Source of the DNA: Gammaproteobacteria bacterium | GTDB taxonomy: Bacteria > Pseudomonadota > Gammaproteobacteria > HK1 | Length of the DNA stretch: 64,000 bases | Reading direction: 5' to 3' | NCBI GenBank assembly: GCA_022824305.1 | Contig: JAJEAD010000039.1 | Coordinates: 1-64,000, forward strand | In this document: in pieces, positions 25,076 through 32,982 of the stretch | Layout of the letters: every line of letters starts with the position of its first letter | Numbering within the stretch: position 1 is the first letter of the stretch | Notes under the pieces: model-generated | What the model saw: only the letters and a program-made list of their open reading frames with translations | The model's database searches: none | What the model was told of the DNA's origin: nothing | Position numbers and translations under genes: made by a program

Positions 25076-26350
25076 CTAGAAGAACACGTAGGAGCGCACT
25101 ACGACGTTCCGGCGGCAGGGCGCGTCGAGGGGGGTGGTCGGGTCGATGCAGGCGCTGTGGAAGGACCAGCGCGAGACGGAGCCGTCGGTGACGGAGTCGT
25201 AGCACTTGAGCATCGAGACCTCGGTCGGCGTCTGCCGGGGAATCCAGTACCACTCGTGGTCGGGGCGGTAGGTGAAGCGGGTGGTCTCGCCCACGCGGTC
25301 GTCGTAGATGCGGTAGTTGGTGATGTAGGGCTGGTCGGCGAAGGAGGGCCAGGCGCAGAGCACGAAGGGGAACTGCTGCACGGTTTCCATGGGCTTGGCG
25401 AGGTTCAGCGACATGAAGCGCCGCGACATCTTCGCGTCCGCCTCCCCCTCGGTGTAGCGCTGCTCGCGCCCGAAGTTGCGCAGGTTCTTCGTCAGCAGCT
25501 CGCGGCAGCGCACCCGGCCGCTGTTGTCGTTGAGATCGTTGTGCACGAGGTTGACGTAGCGCGAGTTCACGCCCGGGTTCTTGGCGTCCTGGTCCTCGGT
25601 GCGGTCGCCCTGGTAGTCCTTGTCGAAGACGTCGTGGTTGTAGACCAGCGCGTCGGTGGCGCCGGGGAAGAAATCGAGCAGCAGCTTCTCGATCTCCGGG
25701 TAGAAGACGCGTTCCACCTCGGCGGAGTCGTAGAAGTTCGTGCACCTGGATTCGAGGTGGGCCAGCGAGACGCCGAGCCGGTCCATGCTCTCGGGGGTGT
25801 AGGGGGAGAGACCGGGGTAGTATTCGCCGATGCGGCGCGCGTCGCGCAGCACCTGCGGGAAGTAGAGCGCGCGAATCCCGTAGTAGTCCTCGCGCAGCTG
25901 CTTCGACTCCGGCGGGCGCGTCGGGTCCTGCCAGAGCGTGTTGGACGAGACGACCGAGTAGGAGGGCCGCTCGTAGATGGAGTAGCGCAGCGGCAGCGCC
26001 ACGCCGCCCTCGGGCGCTTCGATGTTCTGCTCCCGGATGTAGGCGAGGCACTCGTCGTACTCGCGGAAGCCGAGGCCCCACCTGGTCTCGACGGGGCCGG
26101 GGGGCGCGTTGCCGATCCAGTCGATGAACGACTGCAGGTGCCCTTCGGCGATGTCCTGGTACGCCACCTCGAGCGCGGCTCCGGTTCCCCCGTCGCCGTC
26201 GCGGTCGAAGGACATGAAGGAAAGGCCGCCGTTCGCCGCGATGGGCGGCGGCTGCCCCTTCGTGAGCTGGAGGGGCGGTACGTAGGCGGACGGGGCGCTG
26301 CCGCCGCCCTCCGCCGCGGGGTGGTCCTCGATGGCTTCGTGCAGATTCAA
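25076..26350 (-). CDS. CmcJ/NvfI-like (GA4-desaturase-type) oxidoreductase
   Basis: This 424-residue protein resembles the CmcJ/NvfI/AsaB family (related to gibberellin GA4 desaturase), seen in secondary metabolism and alkaloid-like pathways. The C-terminal region carries the family pattern EVSMLKCYDSVTDG, SFHSACIDPTTPLDAPCRRN and VVRSYVF; FPFVLCAWPSFADQP lies before it. The N-terminal 150 residues are less conserved. A GGAGG seven bases upstream supports the TTG start at 26350. Family members are thought to be Fe(II)/2-oxoglutarate or methyltransferase-accessory enzymes; the reaction here is unknown. The next gene upstream, the DUF427 protein, is on the same strand 244 bp away. Confidence 0.6.
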   Translation of the reverse strand: MNLHEAIEDHPAAEGGGSAPSAYVPPLQLTKGQPPPIAANGGLSFMSFDRDGDGGTGAALEVAYQDIAEGHLQSFIDWIGNAPPGPVETRWGLGFREYDECLAYIREQNIEAPEGGVALPLRYSIYERPSYSVVSSNTLWQDPTRPPESKQLREDYYGIRALYFPQVLRDARRIGEYYPGLSPYTPESMDRLGVSLAHLESRCTNFYDSAEVERVFYPEIEKLLLDFFPGATDALVYNHDVFDKDYQGDRTEDQDAKNPGVNSRYVNLVHNDLNDNSGRVRCRELLTKNLRNFGREQRYTEGEADAKMSRRFMSLNLAKPMETVQQFPFVLCAWPSFADQPYITNYRIYDDRVGETTRFTYRPDHEWYWIPRQTPTEVSMLKCYDSVTDGSVSRWSFHSACIDPTTPLDAPCRRNVVVRSYVFF

Positions 26351-26594
26351 GACGTTTCCTCCGCGCTGTTGGCCTGCGCCGGCATCCCCGGAACATGAGG
26401 GCGGCGGGACTCGATCCCAAGCGCCGCGATTGTATCGCGGGCGCTCGGTAAGCGCGGCCGCGGGGGAGGGCGTTTCCGCGCTCGTTGTCGTCGACGCCCG
26501 CGGGGGATGGCTGCGCGCGGCCGCGGCGCGGGGCCGAACCGCGCTCCCTTCGCCGCGCTCCGCGGGGGATGGATGCGCCCGGCCCGGCCCGGGC

Positions 26595-27446
26595 TCAGGC
26601 CGCGGCGGGTGCGGGCGGGCGGCCCAGCACCCGGTCGCGGATGGACTGGCGCCACTCGCGCCCCTGCTCGTCCCGCCACCAGACCACGGTGCGGAACCAC
26701 GGAGCGCACTCGTAGGGCCAGATGTTGGGGTTCTTCGTCGGGTGCCACTCCAGCGCGAGCTCGGGGTAGAGCGCCCGGAAGCTGTGGCGGGCGTCGCAGC
26801 GCCCCGCGATGTCGCGCGGCTTCGCCACCGGCTCGCCGTCCTCGTACCAGGCGTCCATGCGGTGCCAGTAGAGCCCGATGTGGTCGAGGAGCCCCGTCAC
26901 CTCGTCGTGGGGCTCGTCGTAGGCCCAGGCGACGTTTTCCTCGACCCGCTCGCCCGCCCGCAGCGTCCAGTAGCGGGCGAAGCCCTTGTACTGGCAGTAG
27001 CTCGAGTGGTCGGTGGCGGTGAAGAGGGACCAGTCGACGTCGGCCTTGGGCAGGTAGTAGACGGCGCCGTGGCCGAGCTCCAGCACCAGGAGCGCGCGCT
27101 CGCTCTCCGCGACGCTCGCGCCCCCGCACTCCACCCGCACCCGGGCCGGCACGACCTCGAGGTCGATCTCGTACTCCGGGTTGCGGCGCCAGCCGGGCGA
27201 GGCGTGGGGCGAGACCTCCCCGAAGGTCTCGTTGGTCTCGCCGTCGACCGGGGCCTTGCCGGCGGCGGCGATCGCCCGGCCGAGGGCCTGTCCGCGCCGG
27301 AAGAACTCGAGGTCCCGGGTGTCGATGCGCCAGCCGCCATCGACCGGCCGGCCCATCATCTGGCCGTAGTCGAGGCGGTACACCACTTCCTCGACCGGCA
27401 GCCCCAGGCGCCGGGCGGCCTCGTGCTCGTCGATGATCTCGGGCAT
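26595..27446 (-). CDS. DUF427 domain protein
   Basis: This 283-residue protein has a DUF427 domain in the middle: RVRVECGGASVAESERALLV, VYYLPKADVDWSLF, YCQYKGFARYW and VAWAYDEPHDEV. DUF427 is a small beta-rich fold of unknown function. The flanks are an N-terminal helical part (MPEIIDEHEAARRLGLPVEE) and a C-terminal region with NIWPYECAPWFRTVVWWRDE. A GGAGGAGG site before ATG 27446 fixes the start; longer frames upstream run into a repeat-containing region. It may be functionally linked to the CmcJ-like gene behind it, but only co-orientation supports this. Confidence 0.7.
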   Translation of the reverse strand: MPEIIDEHEAARRLGLPVEEVVYRLDYGQMMGRPVDGGWRIDTRDLEFFRRGQALGRAIAAAGKAPVDGETNETFGEVSPHASPGWRRNPEYEIDLEVVPARVRVECGGASVAESERALLVLELGHGAVYYLPKADVDWSLFTATDHSSYCQYKGFARYWTLRAGERVEENVAWAYDEPHDEVTGLLDHIGLYWHRMDAWYEDGEPVAKPRDIAGRCDARHSFRALYPELALEWHPTKNPNIWPYECAPWFRTVVWWRDEQGREWRQSIRDRVLGRPPAPAAA

Positions 27447-27595
27447 GGCGTCCTCCTCCTCGTCGTCCTGGCCGCGGGCACCGGGGAGGCGGGGGCTTGT
27501 CCCGCGCCTCGAGCCCCGCTCGGCCCCATGGTAACCGTCCCGTCGGGGCGCTGTCGTCGGCCGGCGGGTGCGGCCGGCATCCGTGATCCGTCGAG

Positions 27596-27629
27596 CCGGT
27601 GGATTTCCGTGAAAGCGGGAATCCACCGG
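27596..27629. repeat. REP-like palindrome
   Basis: CCGGTGGATTTCC (27596-27608) pairs with GGAATCCACCGG (27618-27629) with one unpaired T and a nine-base loop, GTGAAAGCG. This matches the widely spread type of intergenic palindromic repeat with a GATTCCCG/GAAAGCGGGAATCC-like core seen in many proteobacteria. It lies between the DUF427 start and the amidohydrolase stop on the minus strand, where such elements often reside. Function, if any, is unknown. Confidence 0.5.
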
Positions 27630-27725
27630 CAGCGGTTGTGTCGATGAAGGTCGAACGAACCGCTACTTGAGCGCAGGCAGGCCCCGTCCCCGTCTCGTTG
27701 GATTACCAACGGCGAAACGTGCCCG

Positions 27726-29159
27726 TCAGGAAGGAAGCGAGCGGGGCGCGATCGCGTCTCCGGTGCGTCCGAGGAAGTCGCGCCGGGGGGCGTCCGCGAG
27801 CATCCGGGCCTGGGACTCCTCGAGCCGGGCGCCGGCCGCCTCGGGGTCGAGATGCAGGGGCCTGCCCTCCGCGACCACCGGCAGTCCGTCGACGAAGACC
27901 TCGCGCACCGCCCGGTCCGCGGCCTCGAACACGAAGGTGCGCAGCGGGTCGCGCGCCGGCCGCATCGCGGGATGGTCGAGGTCGAGGAGCACGATGTCCG
28001 CCTTCGCGCCCGGCGCGAGGCGCCCGAGGTCGTCGCGACCGAGCGCGTTCGCCCCGCCCACGGTGGCGGCGCGGAACATCTCCCCGGTGTCCACCGCGCG
28101 GATGCGGCCCGCCATGACGCGGGCGAGGACGATGGCGAGGCGCATCTCCTCCACGAGGTTGTGGGGGGCGACGTCGGTGCCGAGCCCCAGGTTGATCCCG
28201 CGCTCCCGGTAGCGGCCGAAGTGGGCCATCGCCTGGCCGTAGCGGGCGAAGGGGGAGGGGCAGTGCGCCACCGAGGCCCCGGAGTCGGCGAGGCGGTCGA
28301 GGTCGCCGGACCCGCGCCAGCGGATGTCCGGGTGCTCGTCGATGAAGAGCGCGTGGCCGAGAATGGTCTCGGGGCCGAGGAAGCCGATGCCGGCCGCGTA
28401 CTCGATCGGGGTCTTGCCGTGCCGGCGGACGATCTCCTGGAACTCGAGCCTCGACTGGGAGATGTGGGTGGTCAGCGGGCGGGCGCTCTCCCGCGCGTGC
28501 GCCGCCGCGTCGCGCAGGGTGGATTCGGTGCACGACTCGATCTGGCCGGGATAGACGATGCCGCGGAGCCGCCCGCTCGGGTGCTGCTCCGCGAGGTCCA
28601 TGACCCGGATGGCGTTGTCGAACCAGCGCCGGCCGCGCGCCTCGTCCCAGTCGAAGAGCAGCTCGTGCCGCTTGCCGACTCGCCAGGCGGAATCGGCGAA
28701 GAAGGGACCGATGTAGACGCGCAGGCCGCTGCGGCCCGCCCCGTCCAGCCACCACTCGCTCGCGTCCGAGAGGTCCACCAGGGTGGTGACGCCGCAGAGC
28801 AGCAGCTCCGCGTAGGCCATCTCCATCGCGGCCCGGCGGCCCGGGTCGTCGAGGGAGAGGGCGCAGGAGCGCTCGTAGAGCCCGGTGTCGTACATCTCGG
28901 GGACGCCGTGGTCTTCCCGCACCCCCTTGTAGGCGGGCTCGGTGTGGGGGTGCGAGTGGATGTCGACGAGGCCCGGCATCACGAAGCGCCGCGCGCCGTC
29001 GATGCTGCGCTCGGCGGGTCCCTCGTAGGGGCCGCCGACGTGGACGATGCGATCGCCGGTGAAGGCGACGTCGCCGTCGCGCAGGTAGCGGTGCCCGCCC
29101 CCGTCCCACGCCGCTATCCAGGCCGCGTTGCGGATGACCGTCGTGCCCTCGCCGCTCAT
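27726..29159 (-). CDS. Amidohydrolase, ATZ/TRZ-type (chlorohydrolase/deaminase family)
   Basis: This 477-residue metal-dependent hydrolase is of the guanine-deaminase/chlorohydrolase type. Metal-binding motifs are visible: MPGLVDIHSHPHTEP (HxH pair), RPLTTHISQSRLEF (His), GPETILGHALFIDE (His) and LGLGTDVAPHNL (Asp). ALGRDDLGRLAPGAKADIV is the usual C-terminal signature. ATG 29159 is supported by GGAGG seven bases upstream. It may deaminate or dehalogenate a purine- or triazine-like compound or an amide; a second member of the family lies at 34004-35515. No transporter is adjacent. Confidence 0.85.
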   Translation of the reverse strand: MSGEGTTVIRNAAWIAAWDGGGHRYLRDGDVAFTGDRIVHVGGPYEGPAERSIDGARRFVMPGLVDIHSHPHTEPAYKGVREDHGVPEMYDTGLYERSCALSLDDPGRRAAMEMAYAELLLCGVTTLVDLSDASEWWLDGAGRSGLRVYIGPFFADSAWRVGKRHELLFDWDEARGRRWFDNAIRVMDLAEQHPSGRLRGIVYPGQIESCTESTLRDAAAHARESARPLTTHISQSRLEFQEIVRRHGKTPIEYAAGIGFLGPETILGHALFIDEHPDIRWRGSGDLDRLADSGASVAHCPSPFARYGQAMAHFGRYRERGINLGLGTDVAPHNLVEEMRLAIVLARVMAGRIRAVDTGEMFRAATVGGANALGRDDLGRLAPGAKADIVLLDLDHPAMRPARDPLRTFVFEAADRAVREVFVDGLPVVAEGRPLHLDPEAAGARLEESQARMLADAPRRDFLGRTGDAIAPRSLPS

Positions 29160-29187
29160 GCTTGCGCCTCCTCGTGGTGAATGTGTC

Positions 29188-29568
29188 TCAAAGCCCCGTC
29201 GCCCCGTCGATGCGGGACATCGCCTTGTCGAAGGTGCCGACGGGAAGGTGGCCTGCCTTGCGCGCCGCTTCGACGATGAGGCAGTCGCTGAAGTCCGCGG
29301 ACCGGCTTCCTTCGAAAGTCGCCAGCGCTCCCCGGACGGCGTCTTCGCCTTCGAGCGTCAGGCGTTCATGCTCCACGAGCATCCCGACCACGGTCGCGAC
29401 CTGCGCTCGATTCAGTCCGTACACGGAATCCAGCACCCAGACCATCTCCACGAGCACGAGCTGCGACACCCAGGCGCCCGGGGCGATGAAGTCCTCGGCC
29501 TTCTCCGCCTGCCCGGGATCGTCCCGGACGATCAACCTGACCAGGAGGCTGGTGTCAACCGCGCGCAT
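29188..29568 (-). CDS. vapC: VapC-type PIN-domain toxin
   Basis: This 126-residue PIN-domain ribonuclease has the catalytic acidic residues in MRAVDTSLLVRLI (Asp5), VLVEMVWVL (Glu, near residue 41), SADFSDCLI (Asp, near 92-96) and TFDKAMSRI (Asp, near 114). It is the second gene of a toxin-antitoxin operon: its start codon lies 14 bp inside the antitoxin gene. VapC toxins usually cut initiator tRNA or rRNA. No defect is visible. Confidence 0.88.
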   Translation of the reverse strand: MRAVDTSLLVRLIVRDDPGQAEKAEDFIAPGAWVSQLVLVEMVWVLDSVYGLNRAQVATVVGMLVEHERLTLEGEDAVRGALATFEGSRSADFSDCLIVEAARKAGHLPVGTFDKAMSRIDGATGL

Positions 29569-29815
29569 GCCGGTGCCGCGTCCTGGCGCGCACGCCTTCG
29601 TCCATGTCGGAGACGCTTCGGTGCTCCGGCGGCGCGCCGAACACGGCGTCGTGGATGTCCCGGGACGAGAACTTCGATGCCCTCCGGACGATCACCTCGT
29701 CGCCGATCTCGCACCACTCGATCTTGGAGCCGGGCGTCAGTCCGAGTCGGCGACGGATGCGCGCCGGCACCGATACCTGCCCCTGGGCGGTGATTCTTGA
29801 TTCGATTCGCTCCAT
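29555..29815 (-). CDS. vapB: AbrB/SpoVT-type antitoxin (VapB)
   Basis: This 86-residue antitoxin has an N-terminal swapped-hairpin AbrB/MazE-type domain (ESRITAQGQVSVPARIRRRL and LTPGSKIEW), followed by a short tail expected to bind the PIN toxin. Start ATG 29815; a much longer frame continues upstream but has no homology. It overlaps vapC by 14 bp. The dyad TTACC-CC-GGTAA about 47 bp upstream is a likely binding site. Confidence 0.85.
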   Translation of the reverse strand: MERIESRITAQGQVSVPARIRRRLGLTPGSKIEWCEIGDEVIVRRASKFSSRDIHDAVFGAPPEHRSVSDMDEGVRARTRHRHARG

Positions 29816-29861
29816 CGGCGCGCGTCCTCGCAGTGTCCGCGAAGCGGGATTGTCACTTCCA

Positions 29862-29873
29862 TTACCCCGGTAA
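29862..29873 (-). promoter_or_regulatory. Putative VapB operator dyad
   Basis: TTACC and GGTAA form a perfect 5-bp dyad with a two-base centre (CC) upstream of the vapBC start. AbrB-type antitoxins bind such short dyads and repress their own operon. TTGCCT and GACAAT lie around it with 18-base spacing, a weak promoter-like arrangement. Confidence 0.35.
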
Positions 29874-30004
29874 GGCAACTTGCGGGCGGGCGAGGGTCCG
29901 AGCGCCCCGCGCTGGTCGCCGCGTTTGCGCGATCCGGCGTGCTCGTGCGCTACTAGCCGGGCGAGGAGCGCCGGGCGCTCGATTTCCCCGCGGGAGCGGT
30001 CACC

Positions 30005-30457
30005 ATGCCAGTACACCGGGAGAGCCCTGACGCGTCCTTCTCGTCCTTGCCGGGCCGGGAAGGCGAGCCGGGCTTCGGCACCAGGGCCCTTCCCGCCGAG
30101 CCCGACACCACCGCGCCCGACGGCTCGGAGGTTCGGGTGCTGCTCTCGCTCGCGGGCGGGAGCGCGGCGCACTTCCGGCTCGCGCCGGGCGCGCTCTCCC
30201 GGGCCGGCCGCCATCGCACGGTGGAGGAGATCTGGTACGTCCTCGAGGGCCGCGGCGAGATGTGGCGGCGCGACGGCTCCCGCGAGGAGGTGGTCGCGCT
30301 CGAGCCCGGCCTCTGTCTGACCATACCGGTCGGCACGGAGTTTCAGTTCCGGGCGGCCGCGGATGTCGCCCTGTCGGCCTTCGCGGTGACGATGCCGTCC
30401 TGGCCCGCGGAGTCCGGCGACGAGTGGCTCGAGGTTGCGCCCTACTGGCCGGGGTAG
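30005..30457 (+). CDS. Cupin-domain protein
   Basis: This small 150-residue protein has a single cupin barrel core: RHRTVEEIWYVLEGRGEMWR (motif 1 with His and Glu) and LEPGLCLTIPVGTEFQFR (motif 2). The start ATG 30005 follows a GGGAG ribosome site. It precedes a co-directional group (luciferase-like oxidoreductase, methyltransferase, RraA-like, deacetylase), but gaps of about 100 bp and mixed functions make a shared pathway uncertain. Small cupins act as sugar or dioxygenase enzymes, or as metal sensors; the sequence cannot decide. The last 30 residues are rich in Trp and Pro. Confidence 0.72.
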   Translation: MPVHRESPDASFSSLPGREGEPGFGTRALPAEPDTTAPDGSEVRVLLSLAGGSAAHFRLAPGALSRAGRHRTVEEIWYVLEGRGEMWRRDGSREEVVALEPGLCLTIPVGTEFQFRAAADVALSAFAVTMPSWPAESGDEWLEVAPYWPG

Positions 30458-30560
30458 GACGCTCGGGGTTATCGTGCCGGCGGCCGCCCCCGCCGGGCCG
30501 GCGCGGGCGGGCTGAGCGCCGACCGGCGGCGCCGCGAGTCGTACACCAGCCGGAGGACCC

Positions 30561-31496
30561 ATGGCGATCGAGTTCGGTGTCATGTACAGCCGCTTCTACC
30601 CGGGCATCGGTCCCGGGGAGTTCGCGGCGATGCTCCAGTCGACGGGCTTCGACTCGGCCTGGATGGGGGAGGGGCCGGCGAGCACCCAGCCCGCGCTCGA
30701 TCCCTTCCTCACCCTCACCGCGATGGCGCTCGCGGCGGAGCGCATCCGCATCGGAAGCTGCGTGGTGCTGGTGCCGATCCGCAACCCCGTGCTCCTCGCC
30801 AAGGAGGTGGCGACCATCGACATCCTGTCGGGCGGGCGCTTCGTGTTCGGGATCGGGGTGGGCGCGTCGGGGATGGCCGACCACGGCGCCTACGACATCA
30901 CCGGCACCGACCCGCGTACGCGGGGGGCGCGTTGCGACGAGTACCTCGACCTGATGACCGCGCTGTGGCGCGGCGATCCCGTAACCCACCACGGCCGCTT
31001 CTACGCGCTCGACGGCATGGCGATCGCGCCGCGCCCGCGGCAGCGGCCCCATCCGCCGATCTGGGCGGGCGGCGACGCCGAAGGCATGCTGCGCCGTGCC
31101 GGGCGCTTCGGGGACGGGTTCGTGCCGGTCGCGGCGGGGCCCGCCGACTACGCGGCGCGGTGGGGCCGGATCGAACGCTACGCGCGCGAGGCGGGGCGGG
31201 ACCCCGCCGGCATTACCCGCGCCCTGCACCTGTACTACCACTGCGCCGACGCCGAGCGCGGCGCCGCCCACGCCGAGGCCGAGCGCAACCTCGCGGCGCG
31301 CTACGGGCACCCGGTGAGCTTCGCCGACGACGGGCGATTCGCGTTCGGCGACGCGGAGGCCTGCGCCGCGACCATCGCCGCGTACCGGGACGTCGGCGTG
31401 ACGCACTTCGTGCTCAACCTCGCCTGCCCCATCGACGAGGTGCCGGCCGCGCTCGGGCGCTTCGCCGAGGAGGTCATGCCGCGCTTTCGCTCCTGA
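30561..31496 (+). CDS. Luciferase-like (LLM class) flavin or F420 oxidoreductase
   Basis: This 311-residue luciferase-like TIM-barrel enzyme starts MAIEFGVMYSRFYPGI and contains GFDSAWMGEGP, IGSCVVLVPIRNPVLLAKE, ATIDILSGGRFVFGIGVG and RQRPHPPIWAGG, all standard for the family. The GGAGG six bases from ATG 30561 is strong. Such enzymes use FMN, FAD or F420 to oxidise or monooxygenate small molecules. No F420-specific marker was identified. It ends 9 bp before the next gene, so the pair is probably one transcript. Confidence 0.85.
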   Translation: MAIEFGVMYSRFYPGIGPGEFAAMLQSTGFDSAWMGEGPASTQPALDPFLTLTAMALAAERIRIGSCVVLVPIRNPVLLAKEVATIDILSGGRFVFGIGVGASGMADHGAYDITGTDPRTRGARCDEYLDLMTALWRGDPVTHHGRFYALDGMAIAPRPRQRPHPPIWAGGDAEGMLRRAGRFGDGFVPVAAGPADYAARWGRIERYAREAGRDPAGITRALHLYYHCADAERGAAHAEAERNLAARYGHPVSFADDGRFAFGDAEACAATIAAYRDVGVTHFVLNLACPIDEVPAALGRFAEEVMPRFRS

Positions 31497-31505
31497 GGCG
31501 GCGCC

Positions 31506-32135
31506 ATGCCGGTGTCGCGCTTCATGGCTCGACAACTCGCCCGACCACGAGGGCTCTTCGGTCGTCTCTTCCTCGGAGGAATGCTCGACCGGGCGAACCT
31601 GCGTGGCAACGCGCTGGTGCACGAGGTGCTGGCGCTCAGCCCCTCGGATCGTGTGCTCGAGGTGGGCTTCGGCGGAGGTGACCTGCTGGTGCGGCTCGCG
31701 GACACCGTCAGCGGCGGAGGGGTCGAGGGAGTCGAGCTGTCCCTTCCCATGCTCCGGCGGGTAGATGCCCGGGTTCGTCGTCGCGGCCTGAGCGGGCGGG
31801 TGCGCCTGCAGGAGGGCGCGGTCGACGCGCTGCCCTTCGAGGCCGGGCACTTCGACTGCGCATGCAGCGTCAACACGGTCTACTTCTGGCCGGACCTGCG
31901 TCGGGGGCTGGCGGAGCTCGCCCGCGTGCTGCGCCCCGGAGGGCGCCTGGTGCTCGGCTTCGGATCGGACGTGGCGATGCGGCGGGCCGGCTACGAGGCC
32001 CATGGGTTCCGCCTCTACTCGATGGAGGAGATCGAGCGCGCCTTGCGGGAGAGCGGACTCCGGCCGACGGCCCGGGAGCGCCTCGAACAGGCGCGGGGCG
32101 CGTTCTTCGTATCGCGCAGCCGCCGGGTGGCATGA
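31506..32135 (+). CDS. Class I SAM-dependent methyltransferase (UbiE-like)
   Basis: This 209-residue methyltransferase has motif I DRVLEVGFGGGDLLVRLA, motif II-like GVELSLPMLRR and motif IV ACSVNTVYFWPDLRRGLAEL. It resembles small-molecule or phospholipid N-methyltransferases such as PmtA and UbiE-like enzymes; the substrate is not predictable. It starts ten bases after the luciferase-like gene and is probably part of the same transcript. The C-terminus ends FVSRSRRVA. Confidence 0.75.
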   Translation: MPVSRFMARQLARPRGLFGRLFLGGMLDRANLRGNALVHEVLALSPSDRVLEVGFGGGDLLVRLADTVSGGGVEGVELSLPMLRRVDARVRRRGLSGRVRLQEGAVDALPFEAGHFDCACSVNTVYFWPDLRRGLAELARVLRPGGRLVLGFGSDVAMRRAGYEAHGFRLYSMEEIERALRESGLRPTARERLEQARGAFFVSRSRRVA

Positions 32136-32259
32136 GCGGGCGGCCGGACCGTCCGGCGTTCCCCCGCCCGATCTCCCCGTACCCCTTGCACGGCCGGCGG
32201 GAACGCCGAATCATGGCCGCCCTTTCGGTTCACGACCCCGTCCCTGCCACGGAGGCGCC

Positions 32260-32967
32260 ATGAATCCCGAGACCCGCGCCGCGCTCGCCGGCTGCAGCAC
32301 CGCGACCCTCACCATGCAGTTGCTCAAGCGGGGGCTGCGCGCCACCGCGATGCGCGGGGTGCGGCCGCTCGCCCCCGGCCAGGGACGGGTGGTGGGCGAG
32401 GCCTACACGGTGCGCTTCATCCCCATGCGCGAGGACCTCTCGGACCCCGCGGTGCTCGGGGCGCCGGGCAATCCGCAGCGCAGCGCCATCGAGGAGTGCC
32501 CGCCGGGGGCGATCCTCTGCATGGACGGGCTCGGCAACGCCGAGGTGGCGACGCTCGGGGACATCCTCGCCGAGCGGCTGCGGGTGCGCGGGGTGGCGGC
32601 CTGCGTCACCGACAGCGCGACGCGCGACGCCGAGGCGGTGGTGGCGACGGGCTTCCCGGTGTGGTGCCAGGGGCGCGCCGCCCCGCCCCACATCACCGGG
32701 CTCGCGATGGGGGACCGGCAGGTGCGGATCGGCTGCGGCGGGGTGGCCGTGGTTCCCGGGGACGTGCTGGTCTGCGACGACGACGGGGTCGTGGTGATCC
32801 CGCGGGCGCTGGTGGAGGAGGTGGCCGCGGGGGCGGTGGAGCAGGAGCGCCTGGAGGCCTTCATCCAGGAGCGCATCCGGGCCGGCTACTCGGTGCCGGA
32901 GAGCTATCCGCCCAACGCCGACACCCTCGCCGCCTACGAGGCGTGGAAGCGGCGCGGCGCGAAGTGA
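32260..32967 (+). CDS. RraA-family (aldolase/demethylmenaquinone-methyltransferase-like) protein
   Basis: This 235-residue RraA-like protein belongs to the family that includes HMG aldolase/oxaloacetate decarboxylases and the RNase E regulator RraA. Features: CSTATLTMQLLKRGLRA, PPGAILCMDGLGNAEVATLGD (a Gly-rich metal/substrate loop), VRGVAACVTDSATRDAEA, and VVPGDVLVCDDDGVVVIP. GGAGG at 32251-32255 precedes ATG 32260. It is more likely a catabolic aldolase or decarboxylase than a translation regulator, given the length and the catabolic neighbours. It ends 3 bp before the deacetylase frame opens, so they are co-translated. Confidence 0.82.
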   Translation: MNPETRAALAGCSTATLTMQLLKRGLRATAMRGVRPLAPGQGRVVGEAYTVRFIPMREDLSDPAVLGAPGNPQRSAIEECPPGAILCMDGLGNAEVATLGDILAERLRVRGVAACVTDSATRDAEAVVATGFPVWCQGRAAPPHITGLAMGDRQVRIGCGGVAVVPGDVLVCDDDGVVVIPRALVEEVAAGAVEQERLEAFIQERIRAGYSVPESYPPNADTLAAYEAWKRRGAK

Positions 32968-32982
32968 GCGATGGAGGCGGCG

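Noticed and set aside
26455-26595. Imperfect GC-rich repeats with GCGGGGGATGG cores between the CmcJ-like and DUF427 genes
   Set aside because: Copies are short, poorly aligned and dominated by GC; they are not convincing as a tandem repeat.
30000-32003. Long minus-strand frame across the cupin, luciferase-like and methyltransferase genes
   Set aside because: It runs over three genes with good homology and has only compositionally biased sequence.
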